DNA of 12,647 nt from contig DAOWDY010000200.1 of NCBI GenBank assembly GCA_030638785.1, positions 1 through 12,647 on the forward strand, read 5' to 3'. Made by a program: the position numbers and the translations under genes. The notes below the pieces were generated by a model. The model was not told the DNA's origin, searched no databases, and saw only the letters and a list, made by a program, of their open reading frames with translations. Position 1 is the first letter of the stretch. Each line of letters opens with the position of its first letter. The DNA is from Candidatus Thorarchaeota archaeon. GTDB taxonomy: Archaea > Asgardarchaeota > Thorarchaeia > Thorarchaeales > Thorarchaeaceae. Below, one piece after another: positions 11,862 through 12,647 of the stretch.

Positions 11862-12647
11862 ATGTCAGAGGAGATAAAATTCAAAGATCTCATACTTTAC
11901 CTCTCTGCGGTTGCGCTAGTACTATTCTATTTGGTTTACATGCCTTGGACTGCATTGTCTGCAATCACTTTTGATGGAGTCACTCTTTGGCTCTATTATT
12001 TCACGTTGGTTCTAGGTCTGTTATTCCCATTATACTATGCAATCGGGAAGGAAGATATGGCTTGGTACGTACTAGGCCTATCCATAATACTGAACTCTGT
12101 AATTTTGATGATGCAACCAGCAGCTAGTAATTTCATGCTACCAGGAGTCATGGCTCTCATAGTTGGTGTCTTATTCTTCATAGGACCCTTCCTTGAGAAG
12201 ATGATGGCTGATAACTGGGATATGATAAAGAACTTCCTTCACATGGGGAAAGGTCTATTCATCATACTGGCTGTAGGTGCTTATGCAAATTGGAATCTGG
12301 ATGACTTTATTGGGAACACGAGTTTCAATCATGCAATGCCCCAGTTCCTGTTCTTGGGAGGAGGGCTATTCGCAGCGTTCGGCTTCATTCTGTTAGCCTA
12401 TGGTCTACTCAAACTGCTAGCAGGGTATATGCCAGAGAAGATTGGCGGCTACTTCACGGACTTAGCTAGTATCTTCTACATACTAATGGTGCTGGTGTTC
12501 TTACTGGGTATCGTATTCAACGTTGCATACTATCCAGGGACCTACGCGTGGGGTATTGTAGTCTTCCCAACGTCCATTAAGTTCTTCGCCAATATGTGGG
12601 CAGTTGGAAACTCCAATCTTGGAGCTATTCTTCTCATCATCCTCTTC
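11862..12647 (+). CDS. Polytopic membrane protein of unknown function (cut by right edge)
   Basis: I do not recognise this family. The reading frame stays open from ATG 11862 to the window edge (262 codons). The N-terminus MSEEIKFKD is cytosolic-like, without a signal peptide. Hydrophobic segments lie at about 10-28, 39-59, 66-82, 90-109, 127-143, 160-185, 199-223 and 226-246, so at least seven or eight helices. Short charged loops separate them, such as GKED near 62, EKMMADNWD near 111 and MPEKIGG near 190. It is rich in aromatic residues and leucine and has no conserved charged residues inside helices that would point to a transporter class. AAGGA lies nine bases before the ATG and a TATA box 61 bases before it, so it has its own promoter downstream of the TIM-barrel gene. 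A channel, transporter or membrane-assembly protein are all possible. Confidence 0.8.
   Translation, partial: MSEEIKFKDLILYLSAVALVLFYLVYMPWTALSAITFDGVTLWLYYFTLVLGLLFPLYYAIGKEDMAWYVLGLSIILNSVILMMQPAASNFMLPGVMALIVGVLFFIGPFLEKMMADNWDMIKNFLHMGKGLFIILAVGAYANWNLDDFIGNTSFNHAMPQFLFLGGGLFAAFGFILLAYGLLKLLAGYMPEKIGGYFTDLASIFYILMVLVFLLGIVFNVAYYPGTYAWGIVVFPTSIKFFANMWAVGNSNLGAILLIILF

Noticed and set aside
11812..11877. 21-codon upstream ORF overlapping the start of the membrane-protein gene
   Set aside because: Its ATG lies before the transcription start predicted from the TATA box and has no good Shine-Dalgarno. It arises from the repeated CATATG element.

Overview
The window looks like part of an archaeal chromosome. 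Three conserved genes are diagnostic for Archaea (as against Bacteria): SRP19, the H/ACA RNP protein Gar1 and the tRNA m2,2G26 methyltransferase Trm1. A fourth small protein carries an Fe-S ligand pattern like that of eukaryotic RNA polymerase III subunit RPC34/RPC39. Promoters look archaeal (TATA boxes, sometimes with a purine-rich BRE), and translation uses both Shine-Dalgarno sites and apparently leaderless starts. The mix of informational genes with bacterial-type enzymes, moderate GC and Thr/Pro-linked surface proteins would fit an Asgard-type archaeon (for example a Thorarchaeia-like lineage). That placement is an impression, not a demonstration.

Layout. (1) 1-1333, minus strand: dCMP deaminase followed by aspartate carbamoyltransferase (pyrB, cut by the left edge), a pyrimidine pair with a hairpin between them. 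(2) 1334-2647, plus strand: srp19, gar1 and an RPC34-like winged-helix/Fe-S protein, all RNA-related. (3) 2648-4469, minus strand: trm1 and rlmE/ftsJ as a tight two-gene operon that meets the RPC34-like gene stop codon to stop codon with no gap. (4) 4470-6614, plus strand: a secreted, membrane-anchored PhoA-type alkaline phosphatase and a cytosolic cyclophilin. (5) 6675-8420, minus strand: a large serine beta-lactamase-like hydrolase. (6) 8518-8600: a 38-bp near-copy of the cyclophilin 3' end plus a strong hairpin. (7) 8672-10801: a K+-independent-type membrane pyrophosphatase (hppA). (8) 10856-11740: a TIM-barrel sugar-phosphate isomerase-like protein. (9) 11862 to the right edge: an unrecognised polytopic membrane protein.

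How the genes relate. The left half is mostly nucleotide supply and RNA maturation or transcription. The right half is surface phosphate release, protein folding, PPi-driven ion pumping and poorly defined metabolism. PPi made by biosynthetic reactions would be hydrolysed by HppA, and phosphate could be released outside the cell by the phosphatase, but nothing in the sequence ties these two into one pathway. I see no CRISPR array, tRNA, rRNA, transposase or integrase, and no clear new multi-gene system. The observations most worth a second look are the RPC34-like protein beside gar1, the duplicated cyclophilin tail flanking the hydrolase gene, the altered acidic residue in the HppA gate, and hairpins at the Shine-Dalgarno sites of two genes.
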